The notes under the pieces: generated by a model
What the model saw: the letters and a program-made list of their open reading frames with translations, nothing else
Told to the model about the DNA's origin: nothing
The model's database searches: none
Translations under genes and position numbers: made by a program
Part shown: one piece after another, positions 3,833-5,262 of the stretch
Layout of the letters: every line of letters begins with the position of its first letter
Position numbering within the stretch: the first letter of the stretch is position 1
From: Planctomycetota bacterium
Lineage (GTDB): Bacteria > Planctomycetota > UBA11346
Reading direction: 5' to 3'
DNA: 5,262 bases
NCBI GenBank assembly: GCA_013821615.1
Contig: JACDGQ010000262.1
Coordinates: 1 to 5,262 of the forward strand

Positions 3833-5262
3833 ATGACCCCCGACCGCACCGCCTGCCAGACCTTCGCCGACCAGGGCTTCACCCTCATCCCGGTGGTGCG
3901 CCGCCTGGTCGCGGACGACCTCACCCCGGTGGGCGCGCTGGCGAGGCTCCAGGATGAACCCTACGCCTTCCTCTTCGAGAGCGTGGTGGGCGGCGAGCGG
4001 GTCGCGCGCTACAGCATGCTGGGCTGCCGGCCGCGGGCGCGCCTGGTGGGCGACCTGAAGCAGGTCGTTCTGCATCGCCAGGACGGCTCCACCGAGGTGC
4101 TGGCCGGCGACCCGCACGCGGCGGTGCGCGCCTATGCGGCCAAGCTGAAGAGCCCGCACCTGCCGGGACTGCCGCGCTTCTCGGGCGGGCTGGTCGGCTA
4201 CTGGTCGTACGACACGGTGCGCAGCAGCGAGCCGTTGCCGCACTGCCCACCCGACCTGCTCGGTCTGCCCGACCTGCACCTGTGCCGCTACGACACCGTG
4301 CTGGTCTTCGACCACAGCTACAACCACCTGCTGCTGATCACGCATCTCGATCTCAGCGGCGGCGCCACGGTCGCGGACGCCTACGCCGCGGCGGAGCGCG
4401 AGCTCGACGCCATGCAGGTGCGCCTCGAGAAGCCCGCGGCGATGCGCCTGGTCGAGCCGGTGCCGGGCAGCGACCCGGTCTATCGCGCGCACACCAGCCA
4501 GGCCGACTTCGAGACGGCGGTGGGGCGCATCCAGGAGTTCGTGAAGGCGGGCGACGCCTTCCAGGTGGTGCTCAGCCAGCGCCTGTCGGCGCCGTGCGCG
4601 GTCACGCCCTTCCAGATCTACCGCAGCCTGCGCAGCCTGAATCCCAGCCCATATCTGTTCTTCCTCAAGCACGGTCCGGCCGCGCTGGTCGGCGCCAGTC
4701 CCGAGCTGCTGGTGCGCGTCGACAACGGCCGCGTCGCAGTGCGCCCGATCGCCGGCACCGCGCTGCGCGGCCAGACCCCGGAGGAAGACGAGCGCCTCGC
4801 CGCGGCGCTGCTTGCCGATCCCAAGGAGGTCGCCGAGCACACCATGCTCATCGACCTCGGCCGCAACGACGTCGGGCGGGTGTGCAAGCCCGGTACAGTG
4901 CATCTGACCGAGAAGATGGTCATCGAGCGCTACAGCCACGTCCAGCACATCGTCAGCCACGTCGAGGGCGAACTGCGCGACGATCTCGACGCGCTCGACG
5001 CGCTGCGCTGCTGCCACCCCGCGGGCACCGTCAGCGGCGCGCCGAAGGTGCGCGCGATGCAGATCATCGACCAGCTCGAACCGGTGAAGCGCGGCCCCTA
5101 CGCGGGCGCCGTCGGCTACCTCGACTTCCGCGGCAACCTCGACACCTGCATCGCCCTGCGCACCGCGATCATCGCCAACGGCGAAGTCCACGTCCAGGCC
5201 GGCGCCGGCGTGGTTGCGGACAGCGTGCCCGCGAGCGAGTACGAGGAGACGCTGCGCAAGGC
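3833..5262 (+). CDS. trpE: Anthranilate synthase component I, TrpE (3' end cut by window)
   Basis: TrpE makes anthranilate from chorismate with ammonia supplied by the TrpG glutaminase, the first committed step of tryptophan synthesis in the cytosol. The window holds 476 codons; homologues are about 490-510, so roughly 15-35 residues are missing. The N-terminal regulatory domain keeps FLFES (46-50), the counterpart of the LLES tryptophan feedback site, and GGERVARYS (53-61). The chorismate-binding domain has GDAFQVVLSQR (240-250), NPSPYLFFL (270-278), RPIAGTALRG (304-313), AEHTMLIDLGRNDVGRV (334-350), HPAGTVSGAPKVRAM (395-409), GPYAGAVGYLDF (421-432), CIALRT (439-444) and QAGAGVVADSVP (455-466). 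PIAGT, rather than PIKGT, separates it from aminodeoxychorismate synthase PabB. All these motifs look intact. ATG 3833 starts immediately before the conserved N-terminus; no Shine-Dalgarno sequence precedes it. It is transcribed away from the porin; trpG would be expected downstream. Confidence 0.97.
   Translation, partial: MTPDRTACQTFADQGFTLIPVVRRLVADDLTPVGALARLQDEPYAFLFESVVGGERVARYSMLGCRPRARLVGDLKQVVLHRQDGSTEVLAGDPHAAVRAYAAKLKSPHLPGLPRFSGGLVGYWSYDTVRSSEPLPHCPPDLLGLPDLHLCRYDTVLVFDHSYNHLLLITHLDLSGGATVADAYAAAERELDAMQVRLEKPAAMRLVEPVPGSDPVYRAHTSQADFETAVGRIQEFVKAGDAFQVVLSQRLSAPCAVTPFQIYRSLRSLNPSPYLFFLKHGPAALVGASPELLVRVDNGRVAVRPIAGTALRGQTPEEDERLAAALLADPKEVAEHTMLIDLGRNDVGRVCKPGTVHLTEKMVIERYSHVQHIVSHVEGELRDDLDALDALRCCHPAGTVSGAPKVRAMQIIDQLEPVKRGPYAGAVGYLDFRGNLDTCIALRTAIIANGEVHVQAGAGVVADSVPASEYEETLRK

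Noticed and set aside
3764..5191. 475-codon open frame on the minus strand
   Set aside because: It is antisense to trpE, whose conserved motifs are continuous and unmistakable. The antisense product is Ala/Val/Arg/His-rich shadow sequence.

Overview
This window is high-GC DNA, and both exported proteins (a Tat-exported periplasmic binding protein and an outer-membrane beta-barrel) point to a Gram-negative bacterium. The barrel resembles the OmpL-like porin-2 (BBP2) type, which is common in Planctomycetes/Verrucomicrobia and several other phyla, so I cannot fix the taxon from these 5.3 kb. There are three protein genes: urtA and a porin gene, both on the minus strand, and trpE on the plus strand, cut by the right edge.

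Layout from left to right. Positions 1-488 hold no gene that I can support. They contain a perfect 13-copy heptanucleotide array (244-334), a 12-bp palindrome at its border, and two GC-rich hairpins directly downstream of urtA. Positions 489-1745 (-) encode UrtA, the urea-binding protein of the urea ABC transporter. Positions 1746-2096 are the urtA control region, with a candidate sigma-54 promoter, inverted repeats and a ribosome binding site. Positions 2097-2134 are a textbook intrinsic terminator for the upstream porin gene (2171-3349, minus, GTG start, perfect AGGAGG). Positions 3350-3832 form the divergent intergenic region between the porin and trpE. Positions 3833-5262 (+) encode nearly all of TrpE, anthranilate synthase component I.

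How the genes may work together: the porin and UrtA lie in the same orientation but in separate transcription units. A plausible reading is an outer-membrane channel plus a periplasmic receptor for urea or small amides, with nitrogen-responsive (sigma-54) control of urtA. The porin-urea link is an inference from proximity. The permease and ATPase genes (urtBCDE) are not in the window; if they follow urtA, at least 488 bp of structured, repeat-bearing DNA separates them from it. trpE belongs to tryptophan synthesis and is unrelated to the other two apart from sharing the divergent intergenic region.

The oddest signals are the two short tandem repeats. One is the perfect GCGAGAA array beyond urtA. 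The other is a degenerate 8-nt-period repeat in an approximately 85% pyrimidine tract directly before the trpE start, where no Shine-Dalgarno sequence is visible. In both places the strand that would be transcribed from the adjacent gene or leader is the pyrimidine-rich one. I found no convincing previously undescribed protein system.
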